Assembly (NCBI GenBank): GCA_003151775.1 | Contig: PLYK01000020.1 | Span: 1-45,495 of the forward strand | DNA: 45,495 bases | Source of the DNA: Geobacter sp. | GTDB lineage: Bacteria; Desulfobacterota; Desulfuromonadia; Geobacterales; Pseudopelobacteraceae | Reading direction: 5' to 3' | Shown here: positions 19,227-30,240 of the stretch, in pieces | Layout of the letters: each line of letters starts with the position of its first letter | Position numbering within the stretch: the stretch's first letter is position 1 | The notes under the pieces: model-generated | Seen by the model: only the letters and a program-made list of their open reading frames with translations | What the model was told of the DNA's origin: nothing | The model's database searches: none | Position numbers and translations under genes: made by a program

Positions 19227-19277
19227 GGAAATCTCCTTCTCAAGGGAGTTCGGGTTCATTCCTCGTCAAAGTCCCTG

Positions 19278-20282
19278 CTATGCCTGGGCCGCCTGAACCG
19301 CCGTGATGGCGGTGACGTTGACGATATCGTCCACGGAACAGCCCCGGGACAGGTCGTTGACCGGCTTGGCCAGGCCCTGGATGATCGGGCCGACCGCCTC
19401 GGCGCCGGCCACCCGCTCCACCAGCTTGTAGGCGATGTTGCCGGCGTCCAGGTCCGGGAAAACCAGCACGTTGGCCTTACCGGCCACGGAGCTGCCGGGG
19501 GCCTTTTTCTCGCCGACCTTGGGGAGCAGGGCGGCGTCGGCCTGGAGCTCGCCGTCGATCTGCATATCCGGCTTGATCTGCCGGGCGATCTCCAGGGCCT
19601 TGAGCACCTTGTCGCAATCGGGGTGGCTGGCGCTCCCCTTGGTGGAGAAGGAGAGCAGGGCAACGCGGGCGTCCACGTCCAGGAAGGCCTTGCAGTTGCC
19701 GGCCGTGGCAACGGCGATCTCGGCCAGGGCCTGGGCGTCCGGGTTGGGGTTGACGGCACAGTCGGCGAACAGGATGATGCCGTTCTCGCCGAAGCTCGCT
19801 GTCTTGGTAACCATCAGGAAAAAGGAGGAAACGGTCTTGATCCCCTTGGCCGGGCCAACGGTCTGGAAGGCGGCCTTGAGCACGTTGCCGGTGGTGCCGG
19901 TGGCGCCGGCAACCTGGCCCCCGGCGTCGCCGTTGCGTACCATCATGCCGGCGTAGTATAGGTTGTCCGGTGCGGTTAAGAGGGCGCGGGCCTCTTCGGG
20001 GGTCATGCCCTTGGCCTTGCGCAGCTCGACGAAATCAGCCACGTACTGTTCCAGTTTGGGGGAGTCGGCCGGGTTCAGCAGCTCAACCCCTGCCAGGTTG
20101 ACCCCCTTGGCGGCGGCTTCGGCCTGGATTTTGGCCGGATCGCCCAGGATGACGACCCGTGCCAACTCCTCCTTGACGATCTTCTCGGCGGCGAACAGCA
20201 TCCGCTCATCGTAGCTCTCCGGCAGCACCACGGTCTGCCGGTTCTTCCTGGCCTTCTCCTTGATCTGGTCAACAAGATGCAT
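19278..20282 (-). CDS. pta: Phosphate acetyltransferase
   Basis: [36 protein letters not shown]-terminal [36 protein letters not shown]. Confidence 0.95.
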   Translation of the reverse strand: MHLVDQIKEKARKNRQTVVLPESYDERMLFAAEKIVKEELARVVILGDPAKIQAEAAAKGVNLAGVELLNPADSPKLEQYVADFVELRKAKGMTPEEARALLTAPDNLYYAGMMVRNGDAGGQVAGATGTTGNVLKAAFQTVGPAKGIKTVSSFFLMVTKTASFGENGIILFADCAVNPNPDAQALAEIAVATAGNCKAFLDVDARVALLSFSTKGSASHPDCDKVLKALEIARQIKPDMQIDGELQADAALLPKVGEKKAPGSSVAGKANVLVFPDLDAGNIAYKLVERVAGAEAVGPIIQGLAKPVNDLSRGCSVDDIVNVTAITAVQAAQA

Positions 20283-20407
20283 GAGTAGTAACCTCCTTGG
20301 CAATGAATAGAACAGGGGTATATATATAGTTGAAACCGTGGCTGCGGTCAAACAAAAAAACATGACCAGTCAGGCTTTTAGTAAGGTTTAATAGTTTAAA
20401 ACGAGAT

Positions 20408-21598
20408 TTAAAATTCGACTCCCATGGCGTCGGCAACGGTATGGATATCCTTGTCTCCCCGACCCGACAGGCAGACCACGATAGTCTGGTCTTTGGACAG
20501 GCTCGGGGCCAGCTTCAGGATATGGGCGATGGCGTGGGAAGACTCCAGGGCAGGCATGATCCCCTCCTCCCTGGTCAGCACATTGAACCCTTCCAGCGCC
20601 TCGTCGTCAGTAATGGAGACATACTCGGCCCGCAGGGTCTCTTTCAGCCAGGAATGCTCGGGACCCACGCCGGGATAGTCGAGGCCGGCCGAGATGGAAT
20701 GGGCCGGCGTGATCTGGCCGTACTCGTTCTGGAGCAGGTAGGTCTTGTTGCCGTGCAGGATGCCGGGCGAACCGGCGCAGAGGGCGGCTGCGTGCTTGCC
20801 GCTCTCGATGCCGTAGCCTGCCGCCTCGACCCCGATCATCTTGACCTTGTGGTTCTTCAGGAAGGGGTAGAACAGGCCCAGGGCGTTGCTGCCGCCGCCG
20901 ACGCAGGCCACCAGGTAGTCGGGCAGGCGCCCTTCGGCTTTCTGGTGCTGCTTTCTGACCTCGTTGCCGATGACCGACTGGAAGTCGCGCACCATCATGG
21001 GGTAGGGGTGAGGCCCGGCCACGGTGCCGATGACATAGAAGGTGTTCCGGATGGTGGTCACCCAGTTGCGCATGGCCTCGTTCATGGCGTCCTTGAGGGT
21101 CGCCGTGCCGGCGGTGACCGGCGTGACCGTGGCCCCCAGAAGCCGCATGCGGAAGACGTTCAGGGCCTGGCGTCGGGTATCCTCCTCGCCCATGAATACC
21201 TCGCACTCCATCCCGAACAGCGCGGCGATGGTGGCGGTGGCCACGCCGTGCTGGCCCGCCCCGGTCTCGGCGATGACCCGTTTTTTGCCCATCCGTTTGG
21301 CCAGAAGCCCCTGGCCGATGGTGTTGTTCACCTTGTGTGCGCCGGTATGGTTCAGGTCTTCGCGCTTGAGGTAGATTTTGGCGCCCCCCAGCTTTTTGGT
21401 CAGTTTCTCGGCGTAGTAGAGCGGATTGGGACGGCCCACGTACTGGCGCAGGTAGTATTCGAACTCTTCCTTGAACTCCCGGTCGCGGCGGTAGTGTTCG
21501 TAGGCCTTTTCCAGCTCCAGGAGCGCCGGCATGAGTGTTTCTGGGACGTAGCGTCCGCCGAATGCGCCAAAGTGTCCATATTTATCGGGAAGTTTCAT
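20408..21598 (-). CDS. trpB: Tryptophan synthase beta chain (TrpB1)
   Basis: [41 protein letters not shown]. Confidence 0.97.
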   Translation of the reverse strand: MKLPDKYGHFGAFGGRYVPETLMPALLELEKAYEHYRRDREFKEEFEYYLRQYVGRPNPLYYAEKLTKKLGGAKIYLKREDLNHTGAHKVNNTIGQGLLAKRMGKKRVIAETGAGQHGVATATIAALFGMECEVFMGEEDTRRQALNVFRMRLLGATVTPVTAGTATLKDAMNEAMRNWVTTIRNTFYVIGTVAGPHPYPMMVRDFQSVIGNEVRKQHQKAEGRLPDYLVACVGGGSNALGLFYPFLKNHKVKMIGVEAAGYGIESGKHAAALCAGSPGILHGNKTYLLQNEYGQITPAHSISAGLDYPGVGPEHSWLKETLRAEYVSITDDEALEGFNVLTREEGIMPALESSHAIAHILKLAPSLSKDQTIVVCLSGRGDKDIHTVADAMGVEF

Positions 21599-21619
21599 GT
21601 TGCCACCTAGTTTGTGCGT

Positions 21620-23317
21620 TTAATGGGTAATGGGTCGATAAAAGGCCACCCGATACGGGGTGGTGTCGGAGTGGTAGATGGAATCAAGGGCAAAGCCCGG
21701 AGCGGCTGAAGCCAGCCCGGAGTCTGGAAACGCCGGTTCCGAGACTTCAAGCACAAGCAGGTCCACCCGGTTGCGAATGGCGTAGGCATGGACCTCCTCA
21801 AGAGGTGCTACCGGCAGCGCGGTCCAAAGACCATCCAGATAATAGATCATCTTGTTCCATGGAACCATGTAGTTTTTCCCGGCGCCGTAGTGGGCGGCTG
21901 CCCACTGGCCCGACTTGCGGGCGTCCTCGGCATAATGGAGCCGGGCGCTGCGGCTTGCATCCTCGGGCACGGCTGGTTTGTCCACGGTACCCGTTTCCGG
22001 AGCAAAGAGTTTCGCTATGAGCCCGTCGCCGTACCGGTCCAGGTCGTATACCATGATGCTCAGGGTGCACAGCGCGATCACCACGGCGCCGATACGCCGG
22101 TCATCCTGAAACAGTTTCCGGCCCGCTGCCTCCACCGCAAACACCATTCCTGCGGAGGCAAGGATGACGAGAAGCGGCGCATAGGGCACGAGGTATTTCC
22201 ACCACCCCTCGGTGAAGACCGGCAGGATCAGCAAAATTAGAAACGGCGCTGCGATGGTGATCTTCTTCTTTGCCGAAGCATCCCCCCAGGGGACGAAAAG
22301 CGAGAAGAGCGCCAACAGTGCCAGATACACGGGGAAAACATTGGGGAAATGCAGGGCGCCGCTGTTGTTCGGAATCCTGCCGGGCAACTCCATCGCAAGG
22401 TTGTGGATATAGACCCGGCCGCTTTTGGCGGGGTCCTGGAGGAGATAGCCCGCCAGGTCCCCGATGCCGGACGGCACCTGCCATTTCAGCCTCCCGTCGG
22501 GCGTGAGCCCCCAGAGATCGCCATTGTCCTGTTCACCCTTGTCATTGTCGTGGTAGATCCTCGACTTCATCCAGATCAGGACGTAGGTCGCCTTGGGGCT
22601 GATGACGAATGTGCCGTAGTTGTGCTTGAGAAACAGCAGATACGGTGAAGCGGCAAGAAAAAACACCAAGATCGTCGTTGAGACGATGCGGGGCATGAAC
22701 GTACGAAATGCCTGCCTCCCCTGGGAGATGAGGAGCGCCACGACAGTGAGGACCATGATCAGGAAACCTTCCGAGCGGCTCATATAGGCGCAACAGAACG
22801 CACAGCCCGCGCCGCAGGCGTAGAGCAGCGAATTGCGCACAACAGCGCGGCAGAGCAGTCCCAGGGCTGTGACGAGGAAGACAGTATAATAGATCTCCGG
22901 TTCCGTGGAGAACGTGATCCAAAGGAAGTGGGGTGTCACGGCGGTAACCAGGGCTGCAATCAGGGCTATTCTGCGCCCCAGGAGCCCGTCGGCAAGGAAG
23001 TATACCGAGGCGGTGAGCAGCACGCCCATGACCGGAGCGATGAGTCCGGCCGTGCGCAGGAGGTCGTGTATCCCAAGAATGCTGTCCACCCCGGCTATGA
23101 TGATGGGAGGGAGCGGCGTCGCCCAAAGGGCCTGCCACCCGAGGCCTATCCCCATCTGGATGTTCCGGGCGATCTGGAGGTAGGTGTGTCCGTCTGCCGA
23201 GATGCCGAGCGGATGAGAGAATCTCCACATGACGAGGCTCGACAGGAGCAGGGGAAACAGGGGGAGCCACCCCATGGCCCGGGAGAATGAATCAGTTCGC
23301 TTGGCCTGCTGCTGCAT
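21620..23317 (-). CDS. Multi-pass membrane glycosyltransferase, GT39/ArnT-like
   Basis: Many TM segments; N-terminal GISADGHTYLQIARNIQMG. Confidence 0.7.
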   Translation of the reverse strand: MQQQAKRTDSFSRAMGWLPLFPLLLSSLVMWRFSHPLGISADGHTYLQIARNIQMGIGLGWQALWATPLPPIIIAGVDSILGIHDLLRTAGLIAPVMGVLLTASVYFLADGLLGRRIALIAALVTAVTPHFLWITFSTEPEIYYTVFLVTALGLLCRAVVRNSLLYACGAGCAFCCAYMSRSEGFLIMVLTVVALLISQGRQAFRTFMPRIVSTTILVFFLAASPYLLFLKHNYGTFVISPKATYVLIWMKSRIYHDNDKGEQDNGDLWGLTPDGRLKWQVPSGIGDLAGYLLQDPAKSGRVYIHNLAMELPGRIPNNSGALHFPNVFPVYLALLALFSLFVPWGDASAKKKITIAAPFLILLILPVFTEGWWKYLVPYAPLLVILASAGMVFAVEAAGRKLFQDDRRIGAVVIALCTLSIMVYDLDRYGDGLIAKLFAPETGTVDKPAVPEDASRSARLHYAEDARKSGQWAAAHYGAGKNYMVPWNKMIYYLDGLWTALPVAPLEEVHAYAIRNRVDLLVLEVSEPAFPDSGLASAAPGFALDSIYHSDTTPYRVAFYRPITH

Positions 23318-23328
23318 GGAGGGCTGCC

Positions 23329-23985
23329 TTAATGGTGAGAGATATTCTGGTCTGCCGGCGCCGGCACGCGGTCAAGAGCGTTTTTGGCGTTGGAGATGAA
23401 ATCAACGATCCTGCAGATGTCCTTCTTCCCCGGCCCGGATTCCACGCCGCTGGAAACGTCCACGCCATAGGGGCGCACCTTGCGGACAGCCTCAGCCACG
23501 TTCCCCGGCGTCAGTCCGCCGGCCAGGATGATACGGTTGGACTGGGCCGCGCAGGCGGCAATCTCCCAGTTGAACGTCTGCCCGGTGCCGCCGTGGGCCG
23601 CGGGCGACCAGGCATCGAGCAGAAACGCGGCAACCCGGTAATCCCGCATCGGTTCAAGGGAGGTGATGTCCTTCACGCGAAAGGTCTTGATGACGCGGCG
23701 CCTGACCGAGTCGCAGTACCCCGGTTTTTCCACGCCGTGAAGCTGGACCAGGTCGAGGCCGCACTGGTCGATGGTCGCATTCACCATATCCAGGGACTCA
23801 TCGACGAACAGGCCGACGGTCTGCACGAAGGGGGGCAGATGGCGGATGATGGCGGCGGCCTGTTCGGGGAACACGTGCCGGGGGGATTTGGGGTGAAAGA
23901 CAAAGCCCAGGGCATCGGCTCCGGCGTCAATGGCCGTCAGGGCATCCTCAAGGTTGGTTATGCCGCAGATTTTTACCTTTGTCAT
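23329..23985 (-). CDS. trpF: Phosphoribosylanthranilate isomerase
   Basis: MTKVKICGITNLEDALTAIDAGADALGFVF; GLTPGNVAEAVRKVRPYGVDVSSGVES. Confidence 0.97.
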   Translation of the reverse strand: MTKVKICGITNLEDALTAIDAGADALGFVFHPKSPRHVFPEQAAAIIRHLPPFVQTVGLFVDESLDMVNATIDQCGLDLVQLHGVEKPGYCDSVRRRVIKTFRVKDITSLEPMRDYRVAAFLLDAWSPAAHGGTGQTFNWEIAACAAQSNRIILAGGLTPGNVAEAVRKVRPYGVDVSSGVESGPGKKDICRIVDFISNAKNALDRVPAPADQNISHH

Positions 23986-24042
23986 ATTTGTTTTGCCTCT
24001 GAGTCTCCGTGGCAGATTGTCTGTCGGATGTTAGCCTCGTGA

Positions 24043-25398
24043 TTACAGATACACCTGGGGCAGCCGCTCCAGCGCCTCTCGGATCTTCTGCTCCGGATAC
24101 TCGTAGTCCTCCAGGCCGCCGGAGAGGTAGGTGTCGTAGGCGCCCATGTCCAGTTGACCGTGGCCCGACAGGCCGAACAGGATGGTCTTTTCCTTCCCCT
24201 CCTCCTTGGCCAGCACCGCCTCGTCGATGGCGGCCCGCACGGCGTGGGACGATTCGGGGGCCGGGATGATCCCCTCACTGCGGGCGAAGAGCAGTGCGCT
24301 TTCGAAACAGGCGTTTTGCTTGTAGGCCTTGGCCTCGATCTGTCCGGCGTGATACAGCTGGGAGACCAGGGGGGACTCGCCGTGATAGCGCAGCCCGCCG
24401 GCATGGATGCCGGGCGGCATGAAGTCGTGCCCCAGGGTGTACATCATGGCAATGGGCGCCATCTTGGCGGTATCTCCGTAGTCAAAGGCATAGACCCCCT
24501 TGGTCAGGGTCGGGCAGGAGGCCGGTTCCACGGCCATGCAGCGCACATCCTTGCCGGCGGCCCGGTCGGCGATAAAGGGAAAGGCCAGCCCGGCGAAGTT
24601 GGAGCCGCCGCCGCAGCAGGCGATGATCACGTCCGGGTAGTCGCCGGCGATCTTCATTTGCTCACGGGCCTCCTGGCCGATCACGGTCTGATGCAGGCAG
24701 ACGTGGTTGAGCACGCTCCCCAGGGCGTAGTTGGTGTCGCTATGGGTGGCGGCGTCCTCCACCGCCTCGGAGATGGCCATTCCCAGAGAGCCCGGGCATT
24801 CCGGGTCGTGGGCCAGGATGGCGCGCCCCGCATTGGTGAATTCCGAGGGGGATGGGATGACCTGGGCGCCCCACAACTGCATCATGCTCTTGCGGTAGGG
24901 CTTTTGGGTGCAGGAGATCTTGACCATGTAGACCGTGCACTCAAGGCCGAACAGGGAGCAGGCCAGGGCCAGGGAGCTGCCCCATTGGCCGGCGCCGGTC
25001 TCGGTGGCCAGGCGGCGGATGCCGGCCTGCTTGTTGTACCACGCCTGGGGGATGGCCGAGTTGGGCTTGTGGGAGCCGGCCGGCGAGACTCCTTCGAACT
25101 TATAGTAGATCCTGGCCGGGGTGCCGAGCGCCTTTTCCAGGCGATGGGCGCGATAGAGCGGCGACGGCCTCCAGAGCTTGTAGATCTCCCGGACCTCGTC
25201 CGGGATGTCGATCCAGCGGTTGGGGGACATCTCCTGCTCGATCAGCGCCATGGGGAAGATGGCCAGCATGTCGTCCGGGGTGAGCGGTTTGAGGGTCTGG
25301 GGATTGATGACCGGCGCCAGGGGACCCGGCATGTCGGGGATGATGTTGTACCACTGCCGGGGGATCTGGTCTTCGCTGAGAAGAATCTTGGTATTCAT
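24043..25398 (-). CDS. TrpB-like PLP-dependent enzyme (TrpB2 family)
   Basis: [52 protein letters not shown]. Confidence 0.93.
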   Translation of the reverse strand: MNTKILLSEDQIPRQWYNIIPDMPGPLAPVINPQTLKPLTPDDMLAIFPMALIEQEMSPNRWIDIPDEVREIYKLWRPSPLYRAHRLEKALGTPARIYYKFEGVSPAGSHKPNSAIPQAWYNKQAGIRRLATETGAGQWGSSLALACSLFGLECTVYMVKISCTQKPYRKSMMQLWGAQVIPSPSEFTNAGRAILAHDPECPGSLGMAISEAVEDAATHSDTNYALGSVLNHVCLHQTVIGQEAREQMKIAGDYPDVIIACCGGGSNFAGLAFPFIADRAAGKDVRCMAVEPASCPTLTKGVYAFDYGDTAKMAPIAMMYTLGHDFMPPGIHAGGLRYHGESPLVSQLYHAGQIEAKAYKQNACFESALLFARSEGIIPAPESSHAVRAAIDEAVLAKEEGKEKTILFGLSGHGQLDMGAYDTYLSGGLEDYEYPEQKIREALERLPQVYL

Positions 25399-25439
25399 GT
25401 GGTTTCTCCTTTAGCCTGAACAGTAAGGCTGACGTGCCG

Positions 25440-26756
25440 TTACTCCAAATTATCCTCAATACGGATGAAGCCGGTCTTCTGGCTGATAACGTCGAAACGG
25501 TCAATCTCTGCCAGGGCGTCCTGCACGGCCCCTTCCCGGGCCTCGTGGGTCATGATCACGATCGGCACCGGCGCCTCGTCGTAGGCTTGGTGCGAGGTCT
25601 GGACCATGGATTCGATGCTGATGCCGTGCTTGCCGAGGGAGCCGGCGATGGCGGCAAGCACGCCCGGTTTGTCCAGGGCGCTGAACCGGAGCATGTACTT
25701 GCTGCTGATCTCGGACATGGGCTTGAGCGGCAGCGTGACGACCTGGTCATCCATGAAGCCCAGTGGCGCCATCCTGCGTCCGGCGCCGGCCAGCATGCTG
25801 CGGGAGAGCCCGATCAGGTCGCCGACAATGGCGCTGGCGGTGGAGTTCTGGCCGGCGCCCCGGCCGTAGAACATCACCGGGCCGACGAAATCGCCGCTCA
25901 GACGGATGGCGTTGAACACGCCGTTCACCTCGGCCAGCGGGTTGTGCAGCGGGATCATGGTGGGGTGGACCCGGGCCTCCACCTGGCCGTCGGTCAGCTT
26001 GCCGATGGCCAGAAGCTTGATGCGGTAACCGAACTCGCTGGCGAATTTGACGTCCAGGCCGCTGATGCGGGAGATCCCCTCGGTATAGATGCTGTTGAAG
26101 TCGATGCGCGTGCCGAAGCAGAGGGAGACCAGGATCGCCAGCTTGTGGGCCGTATCCACCCCCTCGATGTCAAAGGTCGGGTCGGGCTCGGCGTAGCCCA
26201 ACTTCTGGGCCGCCTTGAGTACGTCGGCAAAATCCGCCCCCTCCTGGGTCATTCGGGTCAGGATGTAGTTGCATGTGCCGTTCATGATGCCGAACACCGA
26301 GCCGATGCGGTTGGCGGCCAGGTTCCCCTTGATGGAGGTCAGCACCGGGATGCCGCCCCCCACCGAGGCCTCGAACTGCACCTCGACTCCCTTGCGGGCC
26401 GCGGCGGCAAAAATCTCGTCGCCATGCAGGGCCAGGAGCGCCTTGTTGGCGGTGACGATATGCTTCCCCTTTTCGATGGCCTTGAGCACAAAGCTCTTGG
26501 CCGGTTCGTATCCTCCCACCAGTTCGATCACCACCGAGATCTCCGCGTCGTCGAAGATGGCATTGACGTCGGTGGTCAGGCAGGCGGGATCGACCGTGAC
26601 GCCCCGGTCGCTGGTGATATCCAGGTCAGCGATCCTTTTCAGCACGATGCCTGCCCCGACCTTGCTGCGGATGACGTCCGAGTTCTGCTGGAGCAGCTTG
26701 ACCACCCCGGCCCCGATATTGCCGTAACCTATCAGACCTACCTTGATATCGCTCAT
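25440..26756 (-). CDS. hom: Homoserine dehydrogenase with C-terminal ACT domain
   Basis: KVGLIGYGNIGAGVVKLL; IMNGTCNYILTRM; ACT region LDKPGVLAAIAGSLGKHGISIESM. Confidence 0.95.
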   Translation of the reverse strand: MSDIKVGLIGYGNIGAGVVKLLQQNSDVIRSKVGAGIVLKRIADLDITSDRGVTVDPACLTTDVNAIFDDAEISVVIELVGGYEPAKSFVLKAIEKGKHIVTANKALLALHGDEIFAAAARKGVEVQFEASVGGGIPVLTSIKGNLAANRIGSVFGIMNGTCNYILTRMTQEGADFADVLKAAQKLGYAEPDPTFDIEGVDTAHKLAILVSLCFGTRIDFNSIYTEGISRISGLDVKFASEFGYRIKLLAIGKLTDGQVEARVHPTMIPLHNPLAEVNGVFNAIRLSGDFVGPVMFYGRGAGQNSTASAIVGDLIGLSRSMLAGAGRRMAPLGFMDDQVVTLPLKPMSEISSKYMLRFSALDKPGVLAAIAGSLGKHGISIESMVQTSHQAYDEAPVPIVIMTHEAREGAVQDALAEIDRFDVISQKTGFIRIEDNLE

Positions 26757-26770
26757 TGACTAACCTCGTA

Positions 26771-27202
26771 TTAGTCTTCCGCCGGTTCTTCGGTCTTGGC
26801 GCATGCCTCGATCTCGTCCAGGATGCCGTTTACGAAGGCCGGAGAATCCTTGTCGCCAAATCGGCGAGCGATCTCGATGGCCTCGTTGATGGTGACCTTC
26901 TTGGGGATGTCATTCCTGAACATCAGTTCATAGGTGGCCAGGCGCATGACGTTCAGGTCCACTCGCGGCATGCGGGCCAGGGCCCAGTTCCTGGAACGGG
27001 CCTTGATGGCCGTGTCGATGGTCTCGCGGTGCTCCTGCACCCCCACCACCAGCCCCTCGGCAAACTCCCTGATCGTGGCCGGGATGTCGCCCTGCTCCTC
27101 GCGGAAGGTTTGCAGGGTTTCGCGCAGCCCGGTGGCGGGGTTGACGTCCAGGGCATAGAGTATCTGCAGCGCCAGTTCGCGCGCTTCCCGTCTAACACCC
27201 AT
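26771..27202 (-). CDS. nusB: Transcription antitermination factor NusB
   Basis: [42 protein letters not shown]. Confidence 0.95.
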   Translation of the reverse strand: MGVRREARELALQILYALDVNPATGLRETLQTFREEQGDIPATIREFAEGLVVGVQEHRETIDTAIKARSRNWALARMPRVDLNVMRLATYELMFRNDIPKKVTINEAIEIARRFGDKDSPAFVNGILDEIEACAKTEEPAED

Positions 27203-27669
27203 TATTTCAGGGCTTTCAGCAGGTTGGCGGACTCAATGGCGCCCGCGGCCGCCTCGAACCCCTTGTTGCCGGCCTTGGCGCCGGCCCGCTCAACGGCCTG
27301 CTCGATGGTGTCGGTGGTCAGAACGCCGAAGATGACCGGCACGCCGCTCTCCAGGGATACCATGGCCACGCCCTTGGACACCTCGGCCGAGACGAAATCG
27401 AAATGGGGGGTCGAGCCGCGGATCACCGCACCCAGGCAGATGACGGCGTCGTACTTCCCGGCCTGGGCCAGCTTCTTGGCGGCCAGCGGGATCTCGAAGG
27501 CGCCCGGCACACGGGCCACATGGATGTCCTGGTCAGCGGCGCCGTGGCGAATCAGGGAATCAAGGGCCCCTTCCAGCAGGCGTTCGGAGATGAAGCTGTT
27601 GAAGCGGGCGACAACGATACCGAATTTCAGGCCTTTGGCGTCGAGGTTGCCTTCAAAGTATTGTGGCAT
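27202..27669 (-). CDS. ribH: 6,7-dimethyl-8-ribityllumazine synthase
   Basis: [52 protein letters not shown]. Confidence 0.96.
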   Translation of the reverse strand: MPQYFEGNLDAKGLKFGIVVARFNSFISERLLEGALDSLIRHGAADQDIHVARVPGAFEIPLAAKKLAQAGKYDAVICLGAVIRGSTPHFDFVSAEVSKGVAMVSLESGVPVIFGVLTTDTIEQAVERAGAKAGNKGFEAAAGAIESANLLKALK

Positions 27670-27788
27670 GGCGAGCTCCTTTTATCGGTCGTTGATAATC
27701 TGCTGCGGACTCCGTCCACATAAAGAAATCAAAATGTTATCATATTTTTTTGTGACAAGGGAGAAAAAAGTGCACTCAGGGCCGTTGT

Positions 27789-27953
27789 CTAGTGTCCCGT
27801 GCGGTTAGTCGTGGGAAGTAATTCCGAGCAATTTTGGCTGGTGCCAAGGCGCGGCGACGCAGGTGTAGCAGGGTCTACATCAAGGAGCCGCAACGCCGGC
27901 AGCAGACAAAAGAGCCGGAATTACGAGTACGAACTAACCGCACGGGACACTAG
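27789..27953. mobile_element. 165-bp MITE-like inverted-repeat element
   Basis: Termini ctagtgtcccgtgcggttagt / actaaccgcacgggacactag (21-bp perfect TIR), imperfect complementarity throughout, central hairpin tgtag-cagggt-ctaca. Confidence 0.85.
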
Positions 27954-29151
27954 GGCCGTGGAAGGCGATGGCCCCGTTGTAGTCGGCCAGCAGGAACTGA
28001 GTTCTCAGGTTCTTCTCATGCCGTTTTGCCGCTTTTGCGGCATGGTTGCAGACCAGCTCCAGCAGTCCGGGGTCGAAGTTGGAGGCGATGACGATCTCCC
28101 TGGCGGTGTTGGCCGGGGCTATGGCCGCGGTGACGGCCTCGGGAAGCCCTGCCTCCACGGCCCACCCCAGGAGGCGGGACAGGTCCAGCTCCGAGGCGGC
28201 GGCATGGGTGTTCTCGTGACCGCAGGCGATCTTGAGCAGCTTGGCGAACTGGCAGGCGACGAGCGGCTGAACAAAGCCCCTCTGGGCGCAGGAGCGCAAG
28301 GCATGGGCCACGTGGTCCCCCATCATGACAAAGGCCTCGTCCGGGAGCAACACCCGCTCCCCGGTAACGGGATGGGCGGCTGCATGGTTGAGAAGGCGCT
28401 GGGCCGCCAGCTCGCTGGTGCGGCCGGTGGAAAGGACCACGTTCCCGCAGCCGCAGGCGCGGGCCACGTCCAGGGCGGTGTCGATGGTGTCGGTCCAGGC
28501 TTGGGCCGACAGGGGGCTGACGATGCCGGTGGTGCCGAGGATCGAAAGGCCCCCCTGGATGCCGAGGCGGGCGTTGAGGGTTCTCTGCGCCCGCAGCTCG
28601 CCGTCCGGGATGCTTATGGTGACTAGGAGCGTGAATGGTGAATCGTTGATCGTGAATGGTGAATGGTGAATCGTGAATGGTGAATCTAGAGGCGTTAATC
28701 GTGAATGGTGAATGGTGAATGGTGAGTCTTGAATCGCTTCGCGGACCGCCTGCTCGATCATCCGGCGCGGCACCGGGTTGATGGCCCACTCGCCCGGCGC
28801 TACGGCCAGGCCCGGTTTGGTGGCCTTGCCGATGCCGGCGCCCCCTTCGATGTTGATGGTGCTTCCCCCTGTGGAGGAGCAGGGGAGGGGCGGGATGAGT
28901 GCCACCCTGGCATGCAGTTCGGCCCCGTTGGTCACGTCCGGGTCGTCGCCCGCATCCTTTACCACGAAGCATGCGGCTTCGTCGGCGGTGAAGCTCTGTC
29001 CGTGCAGCGGAAACGTGGCGGAGATCCCGGCGGGCAGCTCGATAACGACCTCGGAGACCTCTGCCTGGCGGGCGAGCATCAGGGCCGCGCCCTTGGCCGC
29101 CGCTGCGGCGCAGGCACCGGTGGTATAGCCGTGTCGCAGGGTCTTTTTCAT
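27934..29151 (-). CDS. cbiD: Cobalt-precorrin-5B (C1)-methyltransferase
   Basis: LRHGYTTGACAAAAAKGAALML; GTTGIVSPLS; C-terminus runs into the MITE-like element. Confidence 0.93.
   Translation of the reverse strand: MKKTLRHGYTTGACAAAAAKGAALMLARQAEVSEVVIELPAGISATFPLHGQSFTADEAACFVVKDAGDDPDVTNGAELHARVALIPPLPCSSTGGSTINIEGGAGIGKATKPGLAVAPGEWAINPVPRRMIEQAVREAIQDSPFTIHHSRLTPLDSPFTIHHSPFTINDSPFTLLVTISIPDGELRAQRTLNARLGIQGGLSILGTTGIVSPLSAQAWTDTIDTALDVARACGCGNVVLSTGRTSELAAQRLLNHAAAHPVTGERVLLPDEAFVMMGDHVAHALRSCAQRGFVQPLVACQFAKLLKIACGHENTHAAASELDLSRLLGWAVEAGLPEAVTAAIAPANTAREIVIASNFDPGLLELVCNHAAKAAKRHEKNLRTQFLLADYNGAIAFHGPSVPCG
28630..28731. repeat. Heptanucleotide tandem repeat (gtgaatg/gtgaatc) inside cbiD
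   Basis: Degenerate 7-nt units read directly; encodes SPFTIHH-like heptapeptides in frame. Confidence 0.9.
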
Positions 29152-29796
29152 CTATGTCCCTGCGGCAATGATCGCCAGGGCGTTCACCACCGCAGCCGCC
29201 ACGTTGGAGCCACCCTTGCGCCCCATGTTGGTGATGAAGGGGATGGAGCCGTCCGTGGCCGCCAGGGCTTTCTTGCTCTCCTCGGCCCCCACGAAACCGA
29301 CCGGCAGGCCGATAATCAGGGCCGGCTGCGCCACGCCTTCACTGACGAGCCGCAGCAGCTCGAACAGGGCCGTGGGGGCGTTGCCGATGACGAAGATGCG
29401 GTTGTCCGGGGAGGCCACGGCCTTGCGCATGGCGGCAACGGATCGGGTGACGCCATAGCTATGGGCCGCCTCGGCCACGTCCGGGTCGGCCACGTGGCAG
29501 ACGGTCCGGCAGCCGAAGGAGGCCAGGCGGGCCTTGCCGATGCCGGACAGGGCCATGTTCGTGTCGGTGACGATAGCGCAGCCGCTTTTGATGGCCGCCA
29601 CCGCCTTTTCCACCACCCCGTCGGAAAACACCATGGAGCCGGCATACTCGAAATCGGCGCTGGTATGGATGCTGCGGCGCACCACCTGCCACTCGGCCTC
29701 GGGCCAGCCGTGGTCCCCGGCTTCCTGGTCGATGATACGGAACGATTCGGCCTCGATCTCCTCCGGTTTCATGGTCAGGGAGTCCATCAGCGCCAC
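29152..29796 (-). CDS. cbiC: Precorrin-8X / cobalt-precorrin-8 methylmutase
   Basis: RRSIHTSADFEYAGSMVF; IFVIGNAPTALFELLRL; GLPVGFVGAEESK. Confidence 0.94.
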   Translation of the reverse strand: MALMDSLTMKPEEIEAESFRIIDQEAGDHGWPEAEWQVVRRSIHTSADFEYAGSMVFSDGVVEKAVAAIKSGCAIVTDTNMALSGIGKARLASFGCRTVCHVADPDVAEAAHSYGVTRSVAAMRKAVASPDNRIFVIGNAPTALFELLRLVSEGVAQPALIIGLPVGFVGAEESKKALAATDGSIPFITNMGRKGGSNVAAAVVNALAIIAAGT

Positions 29797-30170
29797 CCCA
29801 AAAGGTCCAGCGCCTCGTTGATCCGCTCGCTCTCCACCTCGGCCAGCTTGCGGTGCACCCCCAGGTGCGCGCCCATCTCCATGACCAGGCCGGGGTGGCG
29901 AATTTGGGCCGCCTCGATCTCCTCGGGCAGGTCGTGCAGCACATGGGCGCCCATGAAGAGGAAATAGGGCATGAGCAGGATGCGTTCGGCGCCCTGAGCC
30001 ACGCAGGCGTCGATGCCGTGCTGGATGTCCGGTTCGTGCATCTCGCGGAACGCGACCTCGACGATCTCGAAGCCGGTCATCTCCTGCACCATCTTTGCCA
30101 CCTCGCGGGCCGCGTCGTTTGCCTGGGGGATGCGGCTGCCGTGAGCCATCAGCAGAATTGCGGTTTTCAT
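29787..30170 (-). CDS. cbiX: Sirohydrochlorin cobaltochelatase CbiX-like
   Basis: MKTAILLMAHGSRIPQAN...AFREMHEPDIQHGID...ERILLMPYFLFMGAHVLHDLP. Confidence 0.92.
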   Translation of the reverse strand: MKTAILLMAHGSRIPQANDAAREVAKMVQEMTGFEIVEVAFREMHEPDIQHGIDACVAQGAERILLMPYFLFMGAHVLHDLPEEIEAAQIRHPGLVMEMGAHLGVHRKLAEVESERINEALDLLGWR

Positions 30171-30240
30171 TGTACCTCGCTTTGTGATGTGAGTGGTGAT
30201 GCGGGTGGTTTTGGTGTAAAAAGTGGTCCTAATTACATAA

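Noticed and set aside
24154-25419. 421-aa plus-strand ORF opposite trpB2, and similar long shadows at 4913-5815, 20441-21610, 25434-26759, 28729-29967 and 38870-40132
   Set aside because: All lie antisense to clear conserved genes and have G/H/V/D-rich compositions typical of shadow frames in GC-rich genomes.
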